Source of the DNA: Gnetum montanum
Lineage: Eukaryota; Streptophyta; Gnetopsida; Gnetales; Gnetaceae
Length of the DNA: 64,000 nucleotides
Assembly: GCA_015680685.1 (NCBI GenBank)
Contig: MNCI01013908.1
Coordinates: 380,481 to 444,480 of the forward strand
Direction of reading: 5' to 3'
The notes beneath the pieces are model-generated. The model saw only the letters and a list, made by a program, of their open reading frames with translations. It was not told the DNA's origin and searched no databases. Shown one piece after another: positions 46,555 to 58,474 of this stretch. Position 1 is the first letter of the stretch. Every line of letters starts with the position of its first letter. Made by a program: the position numbers and the translations under genes.

Positions 46555-49500
46555 GATGATCTTAGGTTGAGGGGTGGAAGTTAGAGACACTCATATTCCA
46601 ACATGTCTATGCCTTCATTATTGGCATGGTTTGTCTCCTCAGTTCATTCCATGTATATTTGTCTGCTCTTTCGAGTAGCTGTCAACAATGGGGTGTCTAC
46701 TACTTGTTGTGTGGTTGCTACATACAGGCATATTTATTTCAAAAATTCAAGGGCACACCTGTTACATGGAGGCATTTCCTCCATGTCATCACCCGATGAA
46801 TCACTGTATGTGATGCATGGAACTTTCCTCTTCTCGATCTTTCCATAAATGTTTATCTTAGATATCTCCAAGGAGAGATTGAGGATCCTAAGGCATGCAT
46901 CTACTGTACTCAGCCATGCCCTTCCCATTATAATTGGGAAGTCCCCTTCATTTTTATTAACTTCAATCACTAGGAAATCAGATGGGTAGGACCAACCACA
47001 CACAGTGGTAACAGTGTCCTCCACCAATCCCAAGGGAATGGTGATGGACTGATCTGCCAGCTCTAGTTGAATGTTACTCTTCTTAAGTTGGGGCAGGTTT
47101 CAAGCTTGATACATTTCTTGTGATATTAAATTAACTCTGGAACCTGAGTCAAGAAGAGCCTTATGTGGTTCATTCCCAACGATTTGTAAATAGATTAAGG
47201 GGCTTCTAGGATCAGTTAGTTTCCTAGGAAGGTGGCCTACCTTGATCCAGTCGGTTATGGTATGCATTAACATAACCATATGCATTAAGCTCTGTTGGAC
47301 TGAAGGGTGCTCCAAAGTGTTAGATGATGGAGGAGTGTACCTAGACTCAACCGCTTGTTGTTGCGAGAGTTTGTCTGGGATTTTGGTTTTGAAGAAAGGT
47401 CTTATCTTTTTACAGTTGTCAGAACTAGCAGCAAGTTGGATATTTATAGCTCTTGTAGCGTTACATTGCTGCGGTTGCGTAGGGAGTTCCCCTTGCATTG
47501 TTGGAGTAGGATGTGTTGTGGGAACTACAGGTGGAAGAGGTGCGAATAGAGTTGGAGGATGGTAAGTATGTGGGGTACCTCCTAGAGGAGAAGGAGTCCT
47601 CCTAAAGTACTCCTGAACTTGGTAGTGACATTGGGGAGTAGTTTGACTCATAAAGACTTGGAGAAACTAGCTGCTGCACATAATATCCATAAGGATCAGG
47701 TTGCCGGTAAGGGTACTATTGTGTCGACGTTGGCATCCCCCATGACTGTGGGTATTGCCATTGCTAATGTTGTTCGATGGATTGTGGTGGAGTTCCACTT
47801 GGATAGTACGTTAGTGGTTGGTGGAACTGCCTTGGATTACCTTGGGGATAAGGTAACCTTTGGGGTGTTTGCTATTGGTTAAGTCTTGGATTAAGAGCAT
47901 ACACCCCAGACTCATGTAGATGTGAGATAATTGGACAACATCCCTTAGGATGATCATATTGGCAGATCTCACATCCACCATCATCATCTATGTCAGAATC
48001 CACAACTTCATCGGAGATAGTAATTTTCCCTTTACCCTTGTTATGTGCAGGGCCTAAATTTCTCCGCTTTGTCTTATCTTTTTCACTACTTCGTTCCTCC
48101 TTAGACTCTTCTACGATTTTCAAGACACTTTCAAGTCTTGAGTCTAAGGAATCCCACAATTGATCCATCTTAGCTGACACTTTTGTTGTTAATTTTTGAA
48201 TCGGCAAGGTTTTTCTGTTCACCAACTCTTCGAGTGGTGACTCATCCTCCTCATCACAAAATTTCACTCCCTTCTTTCGAAGGGAGGGGTCATAGTTTTA
48301 TTCTTCTGCACTTTCCCTCTTGCATGGCTCACCTTCTTCTTTTGCTACTTGTTCCAACAAGCTATGTACTTCATGGGCTCTAAGTTGTGAGAGTCTCCCT
48401 TGGGCATAAGTCCCAAGGGTTCTTCTAGTTTTTGCCTTAGCCCATCCACAATGTGGTGAAGTTGATCTCGTTGAGTGTATCCATGGCCCAAGCAATGATG
48501 TAACAATGTGTAGTAGCGGGCCATGGCAGCATCCAAGGGTTCATATGTACCTTGTTTCCAGCCTTGGATCTTCTTACGCAAATTAGACACTTGGGAGTAC
48601 ATTTGATACTTATCGTTGTAGAGTTCTAGCATCGTACTCCACCTCTTGATGGTTTCTGGTTCTAAGGACTGGTACCAACTCTCTGATTCCTTGATGAGTG
48701 TCATGGGAAACAACTTTAGTTTTTGCCACTTTTTTTCTATATTTTTCAAGGCACAAGCATCGTGGAATGCCTGTAAATGATGCTGCGGATTAGCGTTGTA
48801 TCCCCCTTCAAATCATGGAATGTTGTTCATGTCTAAGCATTTGATCTGACTATCTTTTAAATGCCTTGTTGGTATCCTAACTACCTCTATTATGTCAAGC
48901 ATACTTCAGGTTGCAAGTAGGGGTTCTTCATGATCATCTCTTTCATGATGCCTATGATGTCTTCGTTGTTCCCTACTTTCCCTTCGTTCATGCCCTTGTC
49001 CTCTCTCTCGACTCTCTCGTCGAGGTCTCTCATTTTTCTTACTTTTATTCTCTCCATTATGCTCGTGTTGGTTGTGCCTAGATGTGGAAGAAGAGCGTCT
49101 GTGATGAGATGAAGGAGAAGAAGAAGGAGAACCATGGCCATGACGATGTTTCCTACCTTCTCTTCGGTTGCTTTGGCCCTAATCGTGGTGATGATCTAAG
49201 TGCTCATCCTTATTATGAGTTGTTGTTCCCTCTGTGAACAGTTGGTGTTCACAGGGGTTAGAACCAGTGTTATGTATAGTTGAGCATAGGTTCTAATACC
49301 CAACCTCCCCACCATTGTTAGGAGGGGGAACATCATTTGTTAGAGAACCCGTGATAATGGGTTCCTCATCTCCTATTTTGCTAAGGACGTGCAGGCCTTT
49401 ACCCTTCAATAGTGTATGTTGGCTCTCCTGCCTTAAGTCCCTCATATGTTGTAAAGTTGTGGGATGGTAATCCCTCATGTCAAAATCATCCATAACATAT

Positions 49501-49781
49501 TCAGCATAAAATTCTGTCATGCCAATCTATGCCAAAGCACGAAAAAGCATGTTAGGGACTTCCTGATCTAAGGGTAACACTATGTTACCATGCAGATCTC
49601 TCCAGCGCATATGTTCATCTTGATGGAAGATAAAAGTAAAATTGGGAATATACTCATCTAGATGAGTATATTCCACCCTATATTGTTGAGGAACTAGCTG
49701 ATTTAGGTTATGTGTTTTTGATTGCCGACTGTTCTTTGTATTGTCCCTAGGTGGTGAGTTGCTCTTGTTAGAAGAAGACAT
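46555..49781 (-). pseudogene. B2 gag and protease polyprotein (decayed)
   Basis: The start ATG at 49781-49779 opens MSSSNKSNSPPRDN, as in B1. It shows YTHLDEYIPNFTFIFHQDEH, an Arg/His/Ser-rich stretch (about 48950-49150), and the capsid-type core LEPETIKRWSTMLELYNDKY (48600-48690) with HHIVDGLRQKLEEPLG. A long charged stretch, zinc motif CEICQYDHPKGCC (about 47930-47975), Pro/Gln-rich linker and protease with LLDSGSRVNLIS (about 47135) follow. It ends with MGRAWLSTVD. The protease active-site D-S-G is intact here. Several single stops and frame breaks remain. Homology to A2 gag is clear throughout. Confidence 0.85.
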
Positions 49782-49906
49782 TTTTATTGGTGTGCTATTT
49801 CACCATTATATAAATTCTTGTTTAATTAATTAACTTGAAGGTTTGTTTAGGCTCCCAACGATGTGAGTGATATCCTTTATGTTCTATTCAGTGCACAAAC
49901 ACATAG

Positions 49907-49925
49907 TCCCTAGCAATGGTGCCAA
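49907..49925 (-). promoter_or_regulatory. B2 primer binding site, tRNA-Asp type
   Basis: Minus-strand TTGGCACCATTGCTAGGGA follows the 5' LTR, differing from B1 by transitions only. Confidence 0.78.
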
Positions 49926-50963
49926 TGATGAGTGGCGAGGTACCCCTACACTCAACCATACGAAACAAGCATAGCATGCATGATCCGGTTGAACTCTGCA
50001 CACTAAGTGCCTACATGCCCCATGGAACACTTGGGGTTAATCATTCGTTGTCTTCTCAGACTTGTGGTTGTCACGGTGTATGGTTAAGTAAGTCCGAGGT
50101 ATATGATTTTTATGGTCTTTTATGTTTTTCTCCTATGCTATTGAGGTGAAGGGTTGAAGAAATTAACTAACTCTAACTAATGAACTAAGTCTAAATTACC
50201 TAGCATTAGCATCCATTCCCACTTACCGTACACACCCTGAACCGATGCAACTATGGTTACCAAACGCTAATCGTTGTTGGGATCCCATGCGTAACACACG
50301 TGCTTGAAGTGGTTGTACTAAGACACTTAACTAGGAGGAAAGGGTTGAGAAAGCTAATCTAGCCTAAGTGCAATTAGCAGCCGATTTCTTGATTATCCAT
50401 ACACATCCTGGTGCATGACTACCATTGGGATTACCAAGCGCAGATCCTCGATACGCCACTAGGTTACCAAGTAGTCACACTAAGATGCTTGTAATCAAGT
50501 CGTACTCATTCCGCGTTGCGATGAGCATCCATTCCTTGACTATCCGTACAAATCCTTAGATGCTCGTAATCAAGTTGTACTCATTCCGCATTAGTAAGAG
50601 AAAGAAATAAATAACAATAAATAAAATCCTATTCCATGCACTGCAAGGTTTATCCAGGAAGTTCGTCTTTATTTCCATACACAACTTGTGTTCAGGTACA
50701 ACGTTGCTCGAATAAATATCCGATCACTTTAGGACTCCTATTGTGGGCACATGGAAAATATTCTATCTCTAGAGTGATCAATCTGCCAGAGTTTCCCTAC
50801 TTCTAGTCTAGGATGAGGAAACAAGGGAGAGCTGCCTCTTATTTATAGATATGATGGTGCACCGCGATATCGCGTACGCGACATCGCAGGGGATGATGCG
50901 ATATCATGTACGCAATATCGCGGGGGATGCGATATCGTGGCCTATGCAAATCTCGTCTCATCA
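49926..50963 (-). repeat. B2 5' LTR (1038 bp)
   Basis: It starts TGATGAGTGG and ends CTCATCA before ATAAT. TATA region at about 50841-50850 (CTTATTTATAG on the + strand). GATATCGC palindromes at 50867-50937. Confidence 0.88.
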
Positions 50964-50968
50964 ATAAT

Positions 50969-51689
50969 CTTATATTCTAAGCACCATTTATAATTAGGAA
51001 TGTTTTAGATCTTCTTTACACCTTCTAGACTACCCATTTCATCAAACTTTTGAAATTTTAAAAATATCAAAAGTGATATCGTAGATACAATATTATAGTT
51101 ATGATATTGTTCTTATATATATATATATGCATGGATAATTAGGAAATTTTTCATTTCCATCATTTCATGCAAGAGATGTTCATGTTATTTTTTTCTAAGA
51201 ACCTTCAAAGCTCCATATCTTCCTTACAACACACCTGATCCAAAGCATTTTTTATTCCTTTCACTCATGGAGTGATCATCTTTGTCATGGGGGAAAGTGT
51301 TATATGTAGTTGTTGCAAATGGTAAAAAAAAATTTCTAACATCTCAAAGATTTATTAATGGTAAGAACCATAAGAAGTAATGACATTCTAATCTACCATA
51401 AGCTAAAAAACTTAATATTTCTTTTTAATTGACCATTCAAACACTTTCTAACTAATTAAAAAACTATTTGAATTGATTGTTAAATTGTTTAATTAAGAAT
51501 TTTTTCTAAATAAGGATTTTTCTAAGTTTACAGATTTTCTAAACTTTACAATCCAAATTAAAAATAAAATTGATTGTATCTAATACTTTTGATCAAAACC
51601 CAAAATCTGATGAAGGGTTACAAATTGTTAGGAATTGTTCTAGAATTTTTGGGTAATCTTGAATTTCATTATGATTACAGATGTAATCA
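50969..51689. other. AT-rich stretch, no gene seen
   Basis: It has no recognisable coding sequence. It includes a short TATA microsatellite (51117-51129). It may be the upstream part of the decayed element whose frame begins near 51690. Confidence 0.4.
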
Positions 51690-54600
51690 AAGAGAATGCC
51701 TAAAGTTGGAGAACTATCATAACCAATGAAAAAGAGATCCAAAGGAAGAGAAAGAGGATGATGTGTAGAACAAACTCCTTCTATAGAGAAATAGGCATAG
51801 TCATATTTGATTCATTAGCCTACACCTACAACAAGATAATCTATGTAGGTAGAAGCTAATGTATCGTAATGTTTAGAATAAGAACAACACCTCACACTAT
51901 CCAATGAGTTTCTACAGACCATCCAAGAAAATTCTATCATGTCCACCATGATAGTGAAACTTAACATTAGGCCATTTATGGAGTTTGCACCTATAGAGGT
52001 TTGCAAATAACTCCAAATCTCACCACTTTGGCCAACTATTTCAAGCAGTGGTGAATGGTATATGGGGGAAGTCCATCAATTCTAGTAAAACAAACAAGAT
52101 GATGCAATAGTAAACATTGAGGAACTGATAATGCCATATTTAGTTGAAGTAATTACAAGGATACTAAATATACCAAATGTTGGAACCAACATAGCTCAAA
52201 TCTCTACATGGTCCAACACTGACATAAGAAATTTATTGTTGCAAAGGGCATATGAAACTATAGAGAAAGGATATAATGGATTATCCACTATAGAGAAAAT
52301 CTATTTCAAGATTCAAACATACCTTATCTTCCCAACTAAGAGACTTAACAAAATTTCCACATATGTTGCCAAAGTAAGTGCTATCTCAATGGAAAATTTC
52401 TAGGCTAATATAGCCCATTTATTATTTTTGGAAATACAAAGAAGATTTAAAGAAAAGAAGTAAGGGAAACCCATTTTCCCTTCCCTTTTATTATTAGGAA
52501 GTTGTGTAGACAAGCTAGAATTTTGAGCTACATGAATGATTGATGAGTTGCCATTTAACCCAGCCACGTTATCGAGTATGCGATATCGCGTACACAATAT
52601 CATAGCCTATCTCCTCATCTATAAATAAGAGGCAGGCAGTTCCAAAAGTAAGTCAGTTTTAGAGTTAGTTTTCATTTTAGTTTTCATTTTTCTCTCAACC
52701 CTTTTCCTCCCAGTGTATGCCCGCAACGTGGTGATTGTAATTGTACGACATCCATATTCAAGTGTGATGTACTTGGACACGCACATGACCAGCAATAAAG
52801 ATTGAGATTACTTCATCATTGCAGCATTCACTTAGCTTAATCATTTAATTAACTATTATTTACTACTTTCTTAGTTAATATCTTATCACCCTAAACTCTT
52901 GTTAAACACAGAATGAGTACGACTTGATTACGAGCATTTAAGTGTGACTACTTGGTAACCCAGTAGCGTACCTAGGATCTACACATGGTAATCCTAGTGG
53001 TAGCCATGCACAAAGTCCAAGATGTGTATGGATGATTGAGGAACAGATGCTCATTGCACTTAGGCTAGCTTAGATTTTCTCTCACCCTTTCTCTCTTAGC
53101 TTAGTTAATATTATCTTCCATTGTCTTCAGGAGTAGCATTGGCATGGAACACATCATACACCTCACTCTGGACTAAACCATACATGACAAAGTTAATACT
53201 AGTCCAGATGGGAAGATGGCGAACTGTGACCTAAGGCTAACTGTCTGGATGCCACAACTAGTCCATCTGTGAAGTTTGACCAAATCACGCGTGTAATGCT
53301 CGTATTCGTATGGTTGAGTGTAGGGGTACCTCACCACTCATCAATGATGTTTTCTGAAAAGCCCAAAATGCTTCCTATGCAAAAATTTCCAAGCTAGTGT
53401 CATCTAAGAAAGGTCAAGTAGAGAAATCATCAAGCACTGGTGTTGTAGTAGGGTCAACAATAACATCAAACATCCCAATCATAGAGATAGAACAAGTACG
53501 ACCTAGTGGGTTAACCCTAGTTGTAGAATAAGTAGGACCAAGTGCTCCACCAGCATAACCAAACTACAAACCATTCATGAGTCACCTACAATAAATAGCA
53601 AAAATAATTAGATGGGGAAATAGGGAAGTCTCAAGTATGTATAGCATAAAGAATAATCCAAGAAGACTTGTAGTATCCATAGGACTTTCCCATGGTGAAA
53701 TATATTTTTAGGAAAGAGAGGATGATGATTGGACACAAAATTTTTTTGAGAATGCTACATCATTCTAGGTGATGTTAGAAACTAGAAAAGGAGCTGTTGT
53801 AGTAATGTTGCAACACCAAGATGTAGCAGAACTGATCATATTAAGGAATTACTTAATATTCCTGTTGTGCCACCAACACACATTTCTGAAGCTAAAGGTG
53901 TAGAAATATTGGCTAAAACATCAGGAAAAGAAATAATGTCCCATGTTGAACCTAAAGATCTCTTAAAAAGAATGTTGCATATAGAACAAGTTATGCAAAA
54001 TATTTTTGAAATCCCTAGTAATATCATTGCACTGTAGTCAGAATTAATGTCTACTAGAGGCAAGCTATTCATGATAAAAATAAGGGTGCAACAAGTAGAG
54101 AGTGAAGTATAGAGGGTACAAGAGGAATTACTTGTGTTGAGTGCTAAAAGACAAGATCTTACATAACACATTGTGTTAGACTAGCTAACACAATTTAGAA
54201 AGAGTAAATTGATTAACTAACGGCTAAGAAAAAACAAATGGAGATGGAGAAAGAAAAGGTAGTATGGAATGCTTCAATAGTAGATTCTTAGAGATACATC
54301 CATGCTAATTTTATCACTACATTGGAAAAAGAAAATAAAAGGATTGTTGTAGAAAATTTGAGATTGATAGACATTCAAAAGTAGAAAACAATACATGAAG
54401 AAAGTATCCATTAATTAAGAGATCAATTTGCTAGAATCAACCTTGACATAAAATAATTGACCCATGAGAATAAAGTCCTATTAATGGAAGAAGTACACAC
54501 AACCAGACAAAAATTAGCCATTTAAATCAATGTGTGGCAAAATGAGGCCAAGAAACATAAAAGACTTAAGAAACATTTCAGAGATCAAGTGGGCATGAAC

Positions 54601-55260
54601 AAGAAAATTCATGAGAAAGAGATCTAGATGGCTAAGGAAAAAATTAGTTCCATAAAAAAAAACACCTAATTAGCAACCAATCCTAAATAGTCTTTCCCTT
54701 TTCTACCAAGTTAAACTAATGAATAAAGACCTGCAGATAGAAGATTTGATAGAGTACATGGGGTTAGCAAATCTGGTTATGCTAACTTAGCCATGTTGAT
54801 AGTAGGTAGACCAAGGATAGAATTAGAATAGCAAGTGGCTACAATATATTCTATATATGAAAAGAAGTTTTCAGATAGAAAATATGCACAACAAAAGTTC
54901 CACATCATAAACTCTAAACTTCAAGTAGTCAAATGTAGCTACCAAGATCAAAAAGATGTTGCAACAAATTTAGCCAAAAGAATAATTGATTATTAAGAAT
55001 TACACAAGATGATCAAAGCCTTTGAGGTTGAAAGAGCATAATTTGTAGCATGGTACATTAAGGTCAACAAAATGTTCCCACAACTACCATGTCCTTCGAA
55101 AGTGCCAGCATCTATAAGCATTGCTAAATTAGCTTGGATGATACATTATCATAGAAGTGAAGAGGAAAAGTTAAGGACATTATTGAATAAGTACAAATTC
55201 AAAAAACTAAATCACAAAGGGAAAAGGCTAATGGGGGGACCACTACCATTAAGAACATGA
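51690..55260 (+). pseudogene. Long decayed coiled-coil reading frame, split by a solo LTR
   Basis: Pieces in one direction can be followed from about 51900 (STMIVKLNIRPFMEFAPIEV) through the open piece 52131-52403 (EVITRILNIPNVGTNIAQIS), then a solo LTR (52541-53343). After it come AKISKLVSSKKGQVEKSSST (53380), VPPTHISEAKGVEILAKTSG (53860) and a Lys/Glu-rich coiled coil (54230-54660). The last open piece, 55072-55260, has SISIAKLAWMIHYHRSEEEK and the end PLPLRT, TGA. Stops are mostly TAG or TAA. About 900 codons in all. I do not recognise the family; there is no gag zinc motif, RT or integrase. Its place just upstream of an LTR at 55480 suggests an extra or terminal gene of a D-type element. 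Confidence 0.6.
52541..53343 (+). repeat. Solo LTR of family B (803 bp)
   Basis: It starts TGATGAGTTG and ends CACTCATCA with an exact target duplication ATGAT on both sides (52536-52540 and 53344-53348). It has GATATCGC motifs (52583-52605), TATA (CTATAAATAAGAGG, about 52619) and the usual GGGGTACCTCACCACTCATC end. No internal sequence remains, so it arose by LTR-LTR recombination. Confidence 0.9.
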
Positions 55261-55479
55261 AGAAGCTACATTAAGTTTTGTTTTGTTTTTTTCATGTGTC
55301 AATCATACACTGCATGATAATTTTGTAACACCACTTGAACAAACATGTGATATTCATAGTAGAGTTGGTCATGTATATGTGTCATGATGTTAAGTCCATG
55401 TAACCCCACAAGTCTGTAATGAACTATATCCTTTTTTTGTTTGAACATAAGAATGAGGTTTTAGTTAGTCATGGACATA

Positions 55480-56345
55480 TAATGAAACACATTTGTGTTT
55501 AAGGAAACAATATAGTAGATGTGATATCATATCCCAATATATGTTGTTGTATATATGATGTATTAAGGCATGGTTATGCCTATAAATACAAGCCCACCAT
55601 CATATTGAAAACAAGTTTTTGACCAACACTTAGTGAAACTCTTACAATTTATTTTTTTAAAGTTAAAGTTACTTGTGAATGTTCATAGTGTGGTGAATTA
55701 CAATTGTACAACAACTTTATTTGAGTGGATTATTCTTAGATACAATTCATGAATGATGATAAACATCAAGATTATTCTTCATCATTGCAATCTATCATAT
55801 AAAATAGATTTACTTTTCCATGTTATTTACTTTTACTATGTCATTTACATTGCCTAACTCAGTTAATATTTCAATATTCATTAGTAAGGAGGAATGAGTA
55901 TAATTTATTTCAAGCTTAAAGTGTAATTGTTTGGTAACCCAGTAGTGACTTTGCTTAATTTGCTCAGTAGTAAAGTTACTTGGTAATCCTAATAATAATT
56001 ACATCAACCGAGGACATGTATGGAAAAATAGAAATAGATACTTATCACCACTAGGATAGAATAGTTTTACATTTTCATTGCACTTAGAAATAGGGATTTT
56101 AGTTACTTCCATTATGTTTACTTTTACCATACTTAGAGCAATACAACATCATTTAATCATATACCTCACTAAGACTTAAACCATATATTTTATGCCTTGC
56201 TAACTCTAAGTGGAAAGATAATAATCATGAACTTCTTATAACTCACTAGTATACTTACATTTTCCATCCATGGATTATGATTTGGTCACACATGAGCATT
56301 TGTGACTTTGTATGATTGAGTGTTGGAATTCTCTACTACTCATTA
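55480..56345 (+). repeat. D-type LTR (about 866 bp), 3' LTR of a decayed + strand element
   Basis: It is preceded by TAGTCATGGACATA, a decayed polypurine tract. TATA (GCCTATAAATAC) lies at about 55591, followed by the CTTACAATTTATTT region, TACAATTCATGAATGATGAT, and an end at CTACTACTCATTA. It matches the LTR at 58475-59456 in reverse. No primer site follows, so it is a 3' LTR or a remnant. Confidence 0.7.
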
Positions 56346-58474
56346 GCCATGAATCAAAAATTAACATTAAGATAGTATTATGAAAGAAACTTTCATAACA
56401 TTCAATTTACAAGGGACAAGAGTACTTAAAAAATGATATAATATGGATCAATAGAGATAGCCATAATCAATTTTAGAACTAACCCCAATAACTACCTCTT
56501 CATTAGTAGCACTTTTTTTAAAGTTAAGCCTTACTTAATTAGACTCTTTTTATTTTTCAAAATTTCCCTAATAATCCTATATATTCTTTTTCTTAAAGAT
56601 GTTTTCATTTATGATGTATTGCTATTATTGTTCTTAACAAAAAATTTTGATTCTTGACTTACATTTTTTCTTGAATTCACAAGTGAAGGAGAGAACGTTA
56701 TCCAATGGTAGTGTTGTATGTATGCATGACTAGCCACTATGAAGATATGTATCTCTTATTATTTATTTTCTAAGAATTAAGCTTGCTTACAAAATTTTGG
56801 ACAAATGTTTAATTAACCAAACAAATGCATAAAGGGGAATGTTATACCATAATGGTAAATTTAACTTTCTTAATTATTAGTTTTGTAAATAAATACATAT
56901 AAAAACGAAAGATTATGAGATAAAAGCATTGTGACTTGTTATAAAATACAAATAACAAAGGAGGAAAATGTCAAACATGAGAAGAATAAGCAACAAAGAT
57001 TAACTAACAAGAGTATATATGGAACAACAAGATAAAACCAAAGAAGATCTAAATATGAAACTAAAACTAAATTTTTATTTTTGTTCACTAAGATCTTTTA
57101 GATCTGTTAGACTAGTTTTAAAATTTCTTTTATAGAAATTTTATATACATAACTTAACATAGTCTACTAGAATTGAACCAATAACCTAGGGTTCTAGGCT
57201 AAGACTCTTACCACTAAGCTAACACTATATAGTTAAGCTCATAAATTAGGTTGTGCATGAGTCCAAGATTAGTTCATAAGTTAAGTTGTGTAAAATAAAC
57301 TTACAAACTAATGAGTTCTATTGAAGAAAAAGAGCACAACAAGAAACAATGTCTAAATAGCACAAAAGTGTTACTTGATAAATGTCACTTGAAAGGTTAC
57401 ACTATAACAAATATTTTAGATTACCTCTTATAAAACACATAGAAAATGATAAATTTCTAAATCATATAGATCGTTAATAAATAATAGTAAAGTTCTTTAT
57501 ATAATGGAAATATTTATAGATGGAAAAATTAGGGAAGCTTTTGAAATCAAAATTCATTATAATAATGTCAACAGAGATTGAGGCCATTTTACCCACTAAG
57601 TTGACCTTGGTGGATTAGTTTAACAAAAGTTAAGCAATCTAGATATCTTCTTCAAAATCTTACTTAGTTTAATTTTTCCCCTTTTTTTAAATGATGCAAA
57701 GCTTTGTTTCACTTAAGATATTTTATGTTTAATAATAATAATAACAATAATATAATTTCAAGATTATTTTTTTATATGCAAGAAGTTGCAAGTTCAATTA
57801 TGCTACTATTTTTTATTTTTATCTTTTTTGAACTTTTTATACTCTGTTCTTTTTACTAATGTTTTAACCTTTTATCTTATTTGGTTGTTTGTTTATTGGT
57901 TAATATGACATTGTTTGTATTGTTCAAAGTAATAATTACATGCTACATCTTCATTAACAGTTAAATGTAATGTCATTTATTCTATCTTTAGTCCTTGAGA
58001 AATCAATTGTAGCCAGTGATGAATCTAGTATGATTCAAAACATCTTGAAAAAATTAATAAACAAGCTATGGATGTACAAATGTCAAATATTTTTTGTAGC
58101 AATCATAAGTTAAGGAATATAAACTACAAATTTTTTTTAATAAGAATACACAAAGAGTAGGCCACATGTAAAGCAGTAGTTCAAGAATTCATGCTAGCAC
58201 ATGTATTCATGATTAAAGTTTAAAAGAACTAAGTGTTAAGAATAAGACCAAGTAGAAAAAGTTCTCAAAGAAGAATATCTTGAATATATAAGTTTAAGAT
58301 ATAAAGAGATTGTTATGGATTAACTCATAAATTACTATCATGAGGTCAAGAAATATGGCCATCTTTATGTATAACATAAATAAATTATTAGAATAAATAA
58401 AAAAATCTCCCAAATAAGACCCTCATAAATTAGAGTTGTCCATGATAGGTAAAATTAAGTTTTAATATGGTAGT
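56346..58474. other. AT-rich repeat debris without genes
   Basis: It includes a second copy of the dispersed repeat of 20801-21290 (pieces at 56890-57420 and 58080-58140), here interrupted by other sequence and by a tRNA-like segment. No coding region is recognised. Confidence 0.5.
57160..57228 (-). repeat. tRNA-derived SINE-like or decayed tRNA segment
   Basis: On the minus strand, box A TAGCTTAGTGG (57221-57211) is followed about 40 bases later by box B GGTTCAATTCT (57179-57169), the spacing of an RNA polymerase III internal promoter. The A box wording TAGCTTAGTGG is typical of plant tRNA-derived SINEs. Pairing of a full tRNA cloverleaf is poor, so a SINE head is the better reading than a tRNA gene. 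Confidence 0.5.

Larger units (their letters stand above)
43395..50963 (-). mobile_element. Family B element B2: gag-protease-only LTR retrotransposon, complete
   Basis: The LTRs at 43395-44439 and 49926-50963 are flanked by an exact target duplication, ATAAT (43390-43394 and 50964-50968). The 5.5-kb internal region has a primer site, gag, protease, 3' non-coding region and polypurine tract, and no RT, RNase H or integrase. It is collinear with B1. Confidence 0.91.

Noticed and set aside
53836-54171. 111-codon minus-strand frame
   Set aside because: It is the shadow of the coiled-coil frame on the + strand, which can be followed for far longer.
57160-57228. Functional tRNA gene
   Set aside because: Stems do not pair well enough, particularly the acceptor and anticodon arms; a SINE head or dead tRNA is more likely.
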